This document shows positions 1 to 10,900 of a stretch of 64,000 nucleotides of DNA, piece by piece. Within the stretch, counting starts at the first letter, position 1. Every line of letters begins with the position of its first letter. The position numbers and the translations under genes were made by a program. This DNA comes from Notamacropus eugenii (lineage: Eukaryota > Chordata > Mammalia > Diprotodontia > Macropodidae). The notes under the pieces were generated by a model, which was not told where the DNA came from, made no database searches, and was given only the letters and a program-made list of their open reading frames with translations. Location: NCBI RefSeq assembly GCF_028372415.1, contig NC_092872.1:9864001-9928000 (forward strand). Direction: 5' to 3'.

Positions 1-60
1 GGTGGACTCGATGACCTCCAAGGTCCCGTCCAGCTGCAAGCTTTTGGGATTCTGGGATTA
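1..60 (+). repeat. 3' tail of a CR1/L3 LINE or Ther-type SINE
   Basis: The text reads gactcgatgacctccaaggt followed by ..ccagctgcaag, the common tail seen elsewhere in the window. It is truncated by the window edge. Confidence 0.5.
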
Positions 61-532
61 ACAACCTCCCCAGAAAGTCCTTGTTATTTTCCGAGCACTT
101 AGTGCTTTGCCTGCCTGGAGGGTTTGCAGCTGTGGCTCTTCCTCTCTCCTGATGTTTGTCCCATTTCTGTAGCTTATGATCTGGCCTCTGTTTCTTAAAG
201 AGACCGGGCTTTATTTTTCTGAAGCATTTCGAAAACATCAGGTCAAACCTAACAGGTGATTCCCTTATACACAGCCCACGGGCTCCCTTTTTCTTTACGA
301 CTGCTAGGGTAAAATGTTTCTCCGTTTCACTGGCCATAAATCCAATGATCATATCTCTCCTCCATTCCTTCTCTGCTTCCATCCTTATGTCCCTGTAGGA
401 GCAAGAGCACACTTGACCACCTCTCCCTAACATCCTTTCCTCTAGGTCTTAACCTGGAAATGATGGTAGCAAGTTGGCCACCCACCCTATGTCCTTGGAG
501 AGCTCCACGGATCTCAACATCATAAAATTTAA

Positions 533-668
533 GGGCAGCTAAGTGACACAGTGGATAGAGCACAGCCCTGACATTAGGAGGACCTGAGTTCAAATCTGGC
601 CTCACTTACTAGCTGTGTGACCCTGGGCAAGTCACTTAACCCTAATTGCCTCAAAAAACAAACAAATC
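533..668 (+). repeat. tRNA-derived CORE-SINE, short marsupial type
   Basis: It starts gggcagctaagtgacacagt and contains gagttcaaatctggcctc (B-box region) and tgtgtgaccctgggcaagtc. It ends in an A-rich tail with caaacaaa. Confidence 0.85.
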
Positions 669-671
669 CCA

Positions 672-845
672 ACATAGGATTTATAATTGGAAAAGACCTT
701 AAAGATCATTACATGTATCTCATTACTTTTACACATGAGGGCACTGAAGTCCATGGAGGTTAAGTGACTTACCTAAGGTCACACAGGTAGTAAGCAGCTG
801 AGAAAGAATTTGAACTCAGCTTCTCTGACTCGAGATCCAACTCTC
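672..845 (-). repeat. MIR-family SINE, reverse
   Basis: Typical reversed MIR core: acacatgagggcactgaagt, then gttaagtgacttacctaagg and tcacacaggtagtaagcagc. Confidence 0.75.
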
Positions 846-924
846 TTTCTGCCACAGGAGACTGTCCCTTGCTGTGATTAGTGTGACAGAAGATGAACAT
901 AGCATCAAGACTGATCCACCAGGT

Positions 925-1075
925 AAAGATGGAGTGATATCATGCAATAAGCATGTATTAAGTACCTACTATTTACTGAGGTGTGTGGTAGTCTCTGGAG
1001 GAGATACAAAGATAATAAGATATAGTGCCTGCCCTCATAGAGGTCACAGTGTAGAAGAATGATTATAACCATTCA
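925..1075 (+). repeat. Ancient interspersed repeat (TTAAGTGCCTACTATGTGCC type)
   Basis: The order is ataagcatgtattaagtacc, then a run like tagtgcctgccctcatagag. The same arrangement recurs near 21710, 33855, 41890, 49770, 59885 and 61590. I cannot name the family securely. Confidence 0.5.
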
Positions 1076-1392
1076 GACAGGCAACACTGTATCGAAATAT
1101 ATACTACTACACTATACCATAATTTACAGTACAATGGGAGAGGATCATAGGGCAAGTCAGCACGTCAAGGACCTGGGATTATGTCAGTGTAGAAATTGCC
1201 TTCACAGATGCTGATTTTAGTCCACAGATGTATAACCTGGAGTTCTCCTGGGCTACCCAAGGGCCAGGGAGACGAAATGATTTGTCCATGGTCAGTGGTA
1301 TCAAACTGAGATAGAAATAGATCCCTGAAGGCTGCACGTTGACTTAGAAAACCCCAAGTAGACCATATATATATATCGTTGTATTTTATTTT

Positions 1393-1632
1393 GGGTAGCT
1401 AGGTGGCGTAGTAGATAAAGTGCCTGACCTGGAATCAGGAAGACTCTTTTTCTAAGTTAAAATCTGATCTCAGACACTAGCTGTGTGACCCTGGGCAAGT
1501 CATTTCACCCTGTTTGCCTCAGTTTCCTCATCTGTAAAATGAGTTGGAGAAGGAAATGGCAAACTACTCCAGTATCTTTGCCAAGAAAACCCCAAATGGT
1601 GTCACAAAGAGTTGGACCTGATTGAAGAAGAA
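1393..1632 (+). repeat. Mar1-type CORE-SINE, long form
   Basis: Starts gggtagctaggtggcgtagt and ends with the block tttgccaagaaaaccccaaa and tgtcacaaagagttggacc. This 3' block separates it from the short form. Confidence 0.88.
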
Positions 1633-1837
1633 ATTGTATTTTTATTGATTTTGTTAGATATTTCCCAATTATATTTCAATCTGGTTTGACCTGCAGCTCA
1701 GTTTTGCTAGCCTCAGTTGTCCACTAGGCTATAAATCTGACATTTGTGCAACAGAGTTGCTGCAGCGTGCAGGTAAAATGTAGCATTTGTAGTGTTAGTA
1801 GCCAATTTCTGAGGTTCACACTGAAAATTAAAGTATC

Positions 1838-1840
<3 letters not shown>

Positions 1841-1869
<29 letters not shown>
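1841..1869. repeat. (TC)n microsatellite
   Basis: About 14 uninterrupted CT dinucleotides, then an impure pyrimidine tract to about 1903. Confidence 0.9.
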
Positions 1870-1873
<4 letters not shown>

Positions 1874-2159
1874 CTCCCCCTCCCTCTCTCTCTTTCCCTC
1901 CTGCCCCTTCAAGTAAGCTCCAGCACACCACTGTGGTGAGATAATGAACTCGAGTATCCCCTGCTCCAAATTCAACACTACCATGCAATTCTGCCTCTTT
2001 TGAGAGAGGTACAGAGCCCAATTCAAGGGCAGAGGAAGAAATGATCATTCCCCACTTGGGAGAGTTTCCTGTAGGATTTTAGATCCAGAAGGAGGAGAGG
2101 TAATCCTTGGGCCAGAGGTTGATAATTTGGGGCACAGTTTCACTCAATTTAATAAACAT

Positions 2160-2640
2160 TTTCTAATTTTAGGAAGGACCTCCAGAAGCTGGACCCCATC
2201 CAGAGCAGGGTGACCAGGCAAGTGGAGGGCCTCAGAACCACACCATATAAGGAGCAGTTGATGGATGTTTAGTCTAGAGAGAAGTCTTCTGGGGGACACA
2301 CTAGCTGACTCCAAGTATCTAAAGAGCTGTCATTTGGGAGAGGGATTAGGCCAATTGGGAGGGTCCCAGAGGACAGAACAAGGAGCCACGGGGGACAAAG
2401 TGCAAAGGGCAGATTTAGGCTTGCTGTGGGCAAGGGGGGTGGGAAGAGGAGGCAGGGGGATCTCTCAACCATCAGGAATATGTATAGATAGAAGGAGCTG
2501 CCTTGGAAGGTAGAAGGTGCCTGTTCACTGGAAGTCTCCAAACTAAAGATTGACAAGGTTTGGTAGGAGATGCTATAGAGCGGGGGTTCTTGCTCAGATA
2601 GTCAGGTTGAACTAGACAAGATATGGGGCTCTTCCCCTTG
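2160..2640 (+). repeat. CR1/L3-clade LINE 3' end
   Basis: The order of motifs (cagagcagggtgaccaggca, atataaggagcagttgatgg, the block around ctgccttggaaggtagaagg, gttgaactagacaag) follows the 3' end of CR1-clade LINEs, with old divergence. Confidence 0.6.
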
Positions 2641-2821
2641 CTTGTGTTATGGATCTCTAAAACATAAGACATAGGATTATAACGGAAAAGCATTTTTGCT
2701 GAAAGGCAATTATCTAAATATTAAAAACAAACAAAAGAAAAAACTCCATTTTGGAGGCTTCTCACATGCTGGGATTCTATGAAAAAGAAGACGGCAAAAC
2801 CCCCTTTCCTCCGATCTTGGC

Positions 2822-2865
2822 CAGCATGTACGCAGCATGTACGCAGCCTGTACGCAGCATGTACA
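2822..2865. repeat. 11-bp tandem repeat, four copies
   Basis: Four consecutive copies of cagcatgtacg, with one substitution in copy 3 and one in copy 4. Confidence 0.92.
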
Positions 2866-3654
2866 CAGATACCCATAGACAGGAATGTGCAAAAGTACTT
2901 TGTATAAGGTTTGCTACAACGACAAAGCTGACCTGACTCTCGGTCTTAGGTGTAAAAAGCTGCTTTGTATCCGAGTTCTTTCTGCAGGGAGGCAGAGGGA
3001 TGGAGTCAATGATTCCCAGTGATTCCCAGCCACAGGTTTCCTGAGATGCAGATCCCTTTAACAGGCAGTCTATTCCCTCACAGATGCCTTTTGGTTTCTT
3101 GCCCATTCCCTCAGTTTTTTCCCACAGGACTTCGTGTCCAACACCTTTGTTCTTTGAGTTACCATGGCTGAGAATGGATGGAGCCCTAAGCCCCATCATG
3201 TACCCAAGCCCCACCAGCCAGCCCACAAACCTGGGCAGTAGGGTCGGACTGAGAAGTGGACCTGAGAGCACAGACCATGGCTCACCATAGCCATCCCTGG
3301 GAGATGCGTCCTCTCCCACACTCCACTCCCCCACATCAGACAGAGACACCAGGACAGGGAGGCAGTGAGAAACAGCAGTGGACAGAGAATTATGACTTGT
3401 CCTCACTCATACAATGCCTGGCATTACTCCTGAAAGCCCAACGCCCTGTCTCTGCTTCACAAAGGCCAGAACAAAATCTGCCCAAAGCCAGACTTGCTTC
3501 CTTTCTACCACTAGCATTAGGAGACTGTGAACAGAAGAGGCCTCAATTCTATCTCTGCGACAAGTGTCCGGTCCAGCCTGCTGGCCAGTGCTCCCTCTGG
3601 CTGTGGTCTTGAGTACTACAGTCCTCCAACTTCCAGCAAAGAAGGTGTGAACCG

Positions 3655-3840
3655 AAGACCTTTAGAACCCGAAGGAACCTTAGAGACTATCTAGCCCAAC
3701 CCTTTTAATTTACATATGGAGAAACTGAGACACAGGGAGATGAAGGGACTTGGGAAGGTGTTCCTGAGCTTCCCGGCCACTTCAGAAATCCAGGGCCTCT
3801 GTGTTCTCTCATCTACCTCCTCTTCCTCCCCTTCCCTCCC
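3655..3840 (-). repeat. MIR/Ther SINE, reverse
   Basis: gaaggaaccttagagactat, then tggagaaactgagacacagg; diverged reverse MIR pattern. Confidence 0.65.
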
Positions 3841-3934
3841 ATCACAAAATTTCAGGAAATGAGAAGATCTGTTCCCCAAATCCTTGAGGTAAATGTTAAC
3901 CCACCCTTGGGAAACTGAGGGAATCAGATGTTGA

Positions 3935-4180
3935 CAATGATGACAAAGACAACTGGCGTTTTAAGATTGGAAAAATGCCTCACATGAACTCATCTGAGCC
4001 TTAAAAGAACCCCGCGAGGTGGGTCTAGTGAAAGGACGTTTACTAGCTTTTACAGTTGAGAAGCTTGAGGCTGAGTAAGGTTAAGTGACTTGCCTGTGGC
4101 TCCAGGACTAAGGAGTGCCAGGGGAGAGATCTGAACCTGCCAAACTCCATCTCCAGCACTCTGTCCATGACAGGGGGAGG
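3935..4180 (-). repeat. MIR SINE, reverse, near full length
   Basis: It runs from the CORE-linked tail (aaaaatgcctcacatgaact) through ggttaagtgacttgcctgtg to ctccatctccagcactctgt. Confidence 0.7.
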
Positions 4181-4189
4181 CAAGATTTC

Positions 4190-4395
4190 AGAACATAAAA
4201 TGTCAGGGTTGGAAAGGACCTTAGAACCAAGAACATCGAACTAGAAATAATCTTAGTTTTCCTAAAATCTTATTAAAGATCTTATTTTAAAATCTCCTGA
4301 GGCATTGAGAAATTAAGCATCTTGTCTACAGTCAGAGAGCTAGGATAGAGCTATGGCATTGGAACCCAGGTCTTTGGCTACCCCAACCATCCTGC
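4190..4395 (-). repeat. MIR SINE, reverse
   Basis: The block tcagggttggaaaggacctt is followed by ctgaggcattgagaaattaa and tggaacccaggtctttggct. Confidence 0.6.
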
Positions 4396-5529
4396 CTCAT
4401 TTTTTTAGACTTTTGGAAGGCCGAGTATCTGGGGAAAGGCACTCAGCCTTCAGTGAGGAAGAAGGAGAGGTCTGGGGCCAGAGGGATCTTTCCTAGGATC
4501 CCTAAATTCATGGAGGGCAGTTTATCCTGAAAGATAAGACCACTCACTTTCTTCCTCACACGTCCCTCCCCTTAACCAGTCAGCAACGTGATGGATGCCA
4601 ATATTGAAACTGACAGTCTTAACTTCTCTTGAGAGAAGTCTAGTACTCAGAGCCAGGGATAATCTAGTTCCAGTGTCCCCTGCCTTGGTTTGGCTGCATC
4701 TGGGGTGTTTGGGTCCAACCCTGGGTGCTCTGTATTAGGAAGGATGCTGACAAGTGGTAGGTAGCGAGTTCAAAAGGGGGCAGTCAGGATGGGGATATAT
4801 ACAAGATGCTCTGAGGATCTGAGTGAATTAGGCTGAGAAACAGAAGGCTGAAGGGAGAGATGTCCTTACGTGTCTGAAGGGGAAGAGGAATCATTCTTGT
4901 CCTGGGAAGTTCTAGGGCACCAAATGATGGGAAGTTACAGCCAGATGGACCTCAGGTCAATATCACAAAGCACATTTTATAGACTGCAGCCATTTCCAAA
5001 CATGACACAGCCGCCTGGACAGAGAGGGAGCTTCCTGTCTCTAAACAGCATTCCAGCAAAGTATTCTAGCAGAGTGCAAATGCCAGAGGGGATTCCTGTG
5101 CTGGGTGGATGGTTGGACACAATTCTCTGAAAGGGCTACTCCCTCCAAATCTAAGCATCTCTGCCACTCTAGGAAATCCCTGGGCCCTTAGCTAGGGCCT
5201 GGCTCAATGCCCCTGGGTGGAGTCTCCATGCCCTGTACCCTGTATGGCTGTGTCAGCAACAAGGTCTGTTGTGGGCTCTGAGCCAACAAGGTCCCAAAGT
5301 TCAGTCTCCAGCCTTGTACTTGAATGGAACGGTGACTCCACTGAGGTGGACGGCTTCCTCTAACAGGGCACCTCCTCATCCCGTGTGACTTGTCCACATC
5401 CTCCCACAAATCCTCCATGTGGACCTTCTGCCAAGGACTTGGCATTGTGTGGAATGCACTCATTTCCACCTTGTGGGCTTTGCAGCCTCCACAAGAGGGC
5501 AGGTCAGACATCACCTCTCACCCCACGCT
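4396..5529. other. Intergenic DNA, no recognised gene or repeat
   Basis: No open frame with family features and no clear repeat was seen. Confidence 0.4.
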
Positions 5530-5985
5530 TCCTTTCTGTCCCAGTCACTAGCACCTTTCCCTTCTGGACAATGCTTATGTTTACCTGTGTGCATGCTATA
5601 TCTCTCCAGCAGACTGTAAGTCCCTTGAGGGCAAGGACTCTTTCCTTTCTCTTTGATGCCTAGCACTGAGTACACAGTTATATTGTTGAACAGCTACATT
5701 GTTCAGTCACGTCCAAGTCTTTGCAACCCCGTTTTTGGGGGGTTTTCTTGGCAAAGATACTGGAGTGTCATTTCCTTCTCCAGCTCATTTACAGATAAGG
5801 AATTGAGGCAAACAGGATTAAGTGACTTGCCCAGGGACACACAGCTAGTATGTGTCTGAGGCCAGATTTGAACTCAGGAAGATGAATCTTGAGTCTTCCT
5901 GACTTCAGGCCTGGAACTCTATCCACTTTGCTGCCTGCCATGAACACAGTAGGTGCTTAATAAATGTTGATTGAATTAACATGTG
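5530..5985 (+). repeat. L2 LINE 3' end, split by a Mar1 SINE
   Basis: The left part (5530-5690) holds agactgtaagtcccttgagg and gatgcctagcactgagtac. The right part (5940-5985) holds gtaggtgcttaataaatgtt. The SINE between them interrupts one L2 tail. Confidence 0.82.
5684..5939 (-). repeat. Mar1-type CORE-SINE, reverse, inside L2
   Basis: gttttcttggcaaagatact, catttccttctccagctcat and ttgcccagggacacacagct are the reversed Mar1 blocks. A short acacag repeat flanks it on both sides. Confidence 0.88.
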
Positions 5986-6879
5986 TAATTCTTCATTGGT
6001 AATCTATTTCAGCCCACTCATGCCCACCCATGCCTCTTCACTGACCTGTGAGCGATCTTTACCTTTTCATTTTTTTGGATACCATGGCCTCCTGTCTCAT
6101 GGCCATACAGTATTCCAGAAAGACATTGTTAGTGTAACCCTGTGGATCTGGTGACTTTCCCCATACCCACAACAAAGCCCAGCAGACCGGGACACACAGG
6201 GAGTTCTCAGTAGAGACTAACGCCCCTAGAGAGAGAAAAGGAAGAAGCCAAGGAAACATTCTCCTAGAACATTATCAGGGAGTGAGAGGTGTAGACTTAG
6301 GACAAACCTCCCAGATTCCAAAATGGGCTAAGTTTATAAGATTCCTGGTCTTTACTTAAGGTGGGTGGTCTGGTCCTCACTTCCTAGGATCCTGAGCTGG
6401 GGGGTGGGAGGGAACAGCTGGGACCTGGCCCTCCAGACAGGGAGGACGTCTCCACCCATCCTGCTGGAGAAAGCCCTCAGGCTCCTGTGTGTCATATTCA
6501 TGGGCAAGGCCTTGGGCTGCTTGTTCTGCAGTCAGTTCCCTCACCACCACCTTGGGGTCCTAGCTAATGAAAGAGTAGGATAGTCATGGGACCTGGCCTG
6601 TTTCTTTATGGGGGAGATGGGTGCTCAGGGATGCTCTGAAGTTTTAAGAAGGCAGACCATATCACTGAGGCCTAGAGGAAACCAAAACCACCCCAAGGTG
6701 TTAGGAAGAAAGCATCTGGGGTCAGGGGTTTCTACCTCCCTTCACTTGCCTACACACCAGGCAGCCCCTTCTCTGCCTCAGGATGAATTCCCAGAGCAAT
6801 GAAAACAGGCAGATTAGGAGAAGCTTCGAAACTTAGCTAGATTCCCCAAGCTCACTTTTCAGGAAAAGACAGGAAGCCT

Positions 6880-7870
6880 TTCTAAAATAAAATGTTTTTT
6901 ATTACAAGCTGGGTTCTTGGCTCAGAGACCAGGGTGGTGTGGAACAGTTCAGGCTGCTCTAGTCTGCTGAGGGTGGAGAGAGGATTGGGGCGGGAAGGGA
7001 TGGGCCAGGTAATGAATCCTTCCAATGGGTCAACAGGGGTCAGGAAATGAGTCCAAATGTCTGAGGTGTGCAGGCAGATGTGTGGGTATGTGGGGGGGGT
7101 GTCCCCAGTGGTCCCCAGAATGCTTTCCCAAATTCCAAACTATTCATAAACCCACTGCACCCTCCAAGCTCGAGGGTGAGGCTGGCAGTCCAGAGTGATT
7201 TACCACTCAGGGGATGTTTTCCAGAACCTGGCAGCCAAAGGACTGGTGTGAGCCTTTGCTGCCAAATACAAGGTTGGTCTTTCCCTCCAAGGAGGAACTT
7301 GAGTGGACAGACTCCCCAGAGAACCCACAGTGGAGATCAAAGGACAGCAGGATTCTTGTCCTCCAATCCAAAGAGCCTCGTGGTACTGACTGGCATCTAA
7401 GTTGCTAACCTTGACATGGTCAGGCTTGTGGCATGGGACATATGGGAAGCCAAGGATCCAGGGCTCAGATGGGCCCCGGCCTCTCGGAGTCTCCTTTCTC
7501 TGCGGGGTCTGTACACCCTCTCCCTGGTCCAAAGGTCACTGTAGGGCTAGTTGCCCATGACCAACCTGGCCTAGAGGTTCCCAGCCTTAGTCAATGGGGG
7601 TGACGGAGCCTTGGGGAAACCGTGTCTCTCCCTGGGTCTTGTGGGGATGCTCTGAGCATGCCTCTAAGGTCTTGATGGTGGGAGAAGATGTGGGGGTCCA
7701 AAATGCGCAGTTGCCCACCTATACCCTGGCCCAAGATGTCCAAGGTTCCAGCTGATGCACACAAAGACTCCTCTGTGGTTTGCAGTAGGGAGGGGTCAGA
7801 TGAAAGGGAATGTCTCTCTTGGAATGTAAAGGGGTGAAGGGAGGGCAGTGGGATGGCCTCTGGTTTCCTT
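6880..7870 (-). other. GUK1: GUK1 3' untranslated region
   Basis: The stretch between the GUK1 stop and the poly(A) signal at 6898-6903 has no recognised interspersed repeat. That fits a retained 3' UTR of about 1 kb. The exact cleavage site is inferred to lie 15-25 nt beyond the signal. Confidence 0.65.
6898..6903 (-). terminator. GUK1: GUK1 polyadenylation signal AATAAA
   Basis: On the minus strand the sequence reads gtAATAAAaaac. It is the first canonical hexamer downstream of the GUK1 stop in a non-repeat context. A plus-strand AATAAA overlaps nearby (6886-6891), but no plus-strand gene ends here. Confidence 0.7.
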
Positions 7871-7906
7871 TCATGAGTTGATGGACTGCTGGGCCTTCCT
7901 GATTTC
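7871..7906 (-). CDS. GUK1: GUK1 last coding exon with stop
   Basis: The exon follows acceptor tggcag and encodes [11 protein letters not shown], then TGA. The human protein ends EIKKAQRTGA as I recall it, so the last few residues differ and the marsupial protein is one residue longer. Confidence 0.9.
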   Translation of the reverse strand, partial: EIRKAQQSINS

Positions 7907-10900
7907 CTGCCAGGAAAGAGAAGAAGGCTCAGTTGGGGCCAAGAAGCATGCTGCCTGCCTCTGCCCTGGGCTGCAGGGGGCACTGCAGCCATTTCCTTCC
8001 TGCTCTGGAGCCCCACAGAACATCTTAGGGACTGCAGAGGTCAGATCTCATCCAAGTCACTCACTGAGACTAAGAAAAAGGTGGCAAGTAGCCTGACAGC
8101 CCTCAGTCACAAGCAGCAGGGCCGAGACCCAAACCCAACGGGGCCATGAAAGGCCACTGCCCTGTGCTCTACTACAGGTACCAAGTGCCACGCCTGCTCC
8201 AGACCTCGGGGCCTTGGGCCGGGAGAAAGGAAGACAAGAGAGTTGAGCACCTCACCTCAGCCAGGACCTTCCTCAGCATCAAATAAGCCTGGTCCAAGTC
8301 GTCATTGATAATGATCAGGTCGAACAAATCAGGCTCCTTGCCTGGAAACACAAGAAGGAGGGGCCGGGGATGGCATTAGAAGCAGCCTGCATCCTGAATC
8401 CTCTCAGGAGGCTGCCCTCCCCTTTCCTCCCCAGGGACGCCACCATCTTGTCTTAGCTTCTCCCAAACAAGCTATGGACCGAAGGGCACTGGGATGATCC
8501 ACAGTGGGTGTAAAAACGATTCCTGATGTATTTGTCATCGGAAGAACTCTGGTCAATGTGTCTGATACTCAGTAGCTAGGCGGCTCTCAGCAGTCACCTG
8601 CCCTCTATGTCTCAATTTCCTTGGCTCGAAACTGAGGGTAATACATCACTACCACTCTACTTCAAAGGGCTGTGGTGAGGAAAGAACTTTGCTAAGTCAA
8701 TGTAAGTATATAGAATCACCGCCTTTCACATGGTCTATTCCAATGGCCTTCTGATTCATCTCCTCGCTTCTTTTCTCCCTCTAGTTCACTCTCTAGACCA
8801 GGGTTTCTTAAACTTTTTCCACTTGGGACCCCTGTTTTAATTTTGGCAGTGTTGGTTGGCGTTGTGTGGCCTGAGGGCATGTGCAGTGCAAAGGGGTCCT
8901 GCTTTGTGTTCAGAATCAAGGCTGCAGGGAAGCTGCCTGATGCAACATGGGCAAGCGCTGCCAGCAACACCTCGGATTCATTAGTATTTGATTTTTAATT
9001 AATTTTTGGTCACTGTGCATTCAGAAATCTTTTACTGTTGCCAAATTTTTCACAACCCCCTATGAGGTCATGACCCACAGTTTAAGAATCGTTGCCCTAT
9101 ACATTTTCCTATCATAACGGACCACATCACTTCTCTCCTCAGACTTTCAGCGGCTCCATACGGACCCCATCACTTCTCTCCTCAGACTTTCAGCGGCTCC
9201 CTTGTTCCCTCGGGGTTAAATCACAGACTCTTCAGCAAGTAGAGTGCTCCACAAATGTGGCAGCCACCCCTTTTTCCAATCTGATTTCCGGTTACTCCCC
9301 CTTGTGCACTCTTCATTTCTGTCCCTCTGGTCTACCAGCTTGTCCTGTACAGGACTACCCATCTCCTGTTTTCTGGCAGATGTCTAAGTGGTGCCCATGT
9401 CTAGACCACGGGATCTCCTCACTCTTACATCTTAGAATGCCTGGTTCCCCTCAAAGCCCAGCTGAGATGCTGCTGCCTGCGACGCTAGGCCTCATTCCAT
9501 TCCCCTGGGCAGTGAGTGTTCTCTCCCTCTTGGGGTTATTCTGTAAAAACTGCATTCTTTATTTTTTGCACGTGTTGTATTGTCCCAGAATGGCTTCCCT
9601 TTGTACCCCAGAGATGCGCACAACATTTTGCACCAGGTAGGTGTTTAATCAAAGTTTGTTGAACTGAATTATCTGCCATGCCACCACGTACATGCCCCCT
9701 CACTCCTCACTTTCCACCCCCTGGCTGTTGGATCCACTATCAAAGGAACACGGTCACGGCTACAGTGAAAGGGCTGACAATCTAAGGCCTTAGGGCTCCC
9801 CCTCAGCCTCTTTTAGCCTTCCTCTCCCATGCCCATCCGCCTCACCCCTTATCCGCCTCACCCCTTATGTGTCCCGCTCCACGGCTCCCTTCTACCAGGC
9901 CCTCTACACCCCCTATTCTATTGTTAACAAACGACCCTTCACATTGAGCATGCGCCTCTCTCATGAAATTGTTCTCTATTTATTTTCTATGCAAACTCTG
10001 TTCCTCTCCAATAGAACATAAACTCCTTGAGGTCAGGGATGGTTTCATTTCGGTCTCTGTATTCTTGGTGCCTAGCATGCAGCAGACACTTAAAAAAGGC
10101 TTGTTGCTGCCTCCCAGGGTTTGGGAGGAAGGTTCTCTGTAAACTGAAAATACTTGGATACTCCAAAGAGACAGGATACTCCACACTGATGTTCTCAGGA
10201 GGACCTCCTCTACATCCTAGTGGTTACCACGGCAAAATAAAACAGAACAAAACAAAGAACCCACTGACCCTTGGTGGTTTCTGCTCCAGTGATGACACTA
10301 CAAATGGTCAAGTGCCATAGAAAAGTGAGCTATTATCATGAGTGGGTCTCACAAAGGGCCAGAAGGGTCTTAGGAATCATTCAGTTTCTACATGAGGAAG
10401 ATGAAGGTCAGAGACGAGGACCAGTCCAAGATCACACGAGTGCCAGGAGGCCAAATTCAAACTCAGACTCCCTCCTGTCCCGACACCACATGACATTTCT
10501 CAAGCCCCTTCCAGCACAATTCCCATGCACTCAGACCTGCCACGTGGAGGCCAGGAGCTTTCAGCTTCCCAGTGGCCCTCCTCCTTCACTTTGCCCTCCA
10601 GCCCAGCCAAAAGCAGCAGAGCCTTGTCCTTCTCTGACCACATCGCCATCCCCAGCATTCTCAGTCTCCGCCGTTCTATCCTTCCAGATTTGGCCCAGCA
10701 GTAGACCATCCTAAGGGGACCCTTTGTGCCTCCCTTGCACTAATATTCCAGAGTTCTGTGAGTTACCATCTTATCAGGCCTAAGTGCCATGAGGGCGGTT
10801 CTATTTTAGGATGATGTCGGCTGACACTTCTAGAGACATTAAGGTTTTCAACATGCTCTCATCCTTCCAACAGTCCCCTGACTATGTGATCATCCCCATT

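Noticed and set aside
533-668. tRNA-like A and B box sequence
   Set aside because: It belongs to a CORE-SINE with an A-rich tail. No cloverleaf with anticodon and acceptor stem is intact.
1-6879. Possible GJC2 (connexin) coding sequence, expected beyond GUK1 in human
   Set aside because: No connexin-like frame is visible. The region holds repeats and unclassified DNA.
9092-9640. 182-codon plus-strand open frame
   Set aside because: It lies in L2 3'-half sequence, which is non-coding 3' UTR-like DNA in this family, and includes a tandem duplication.
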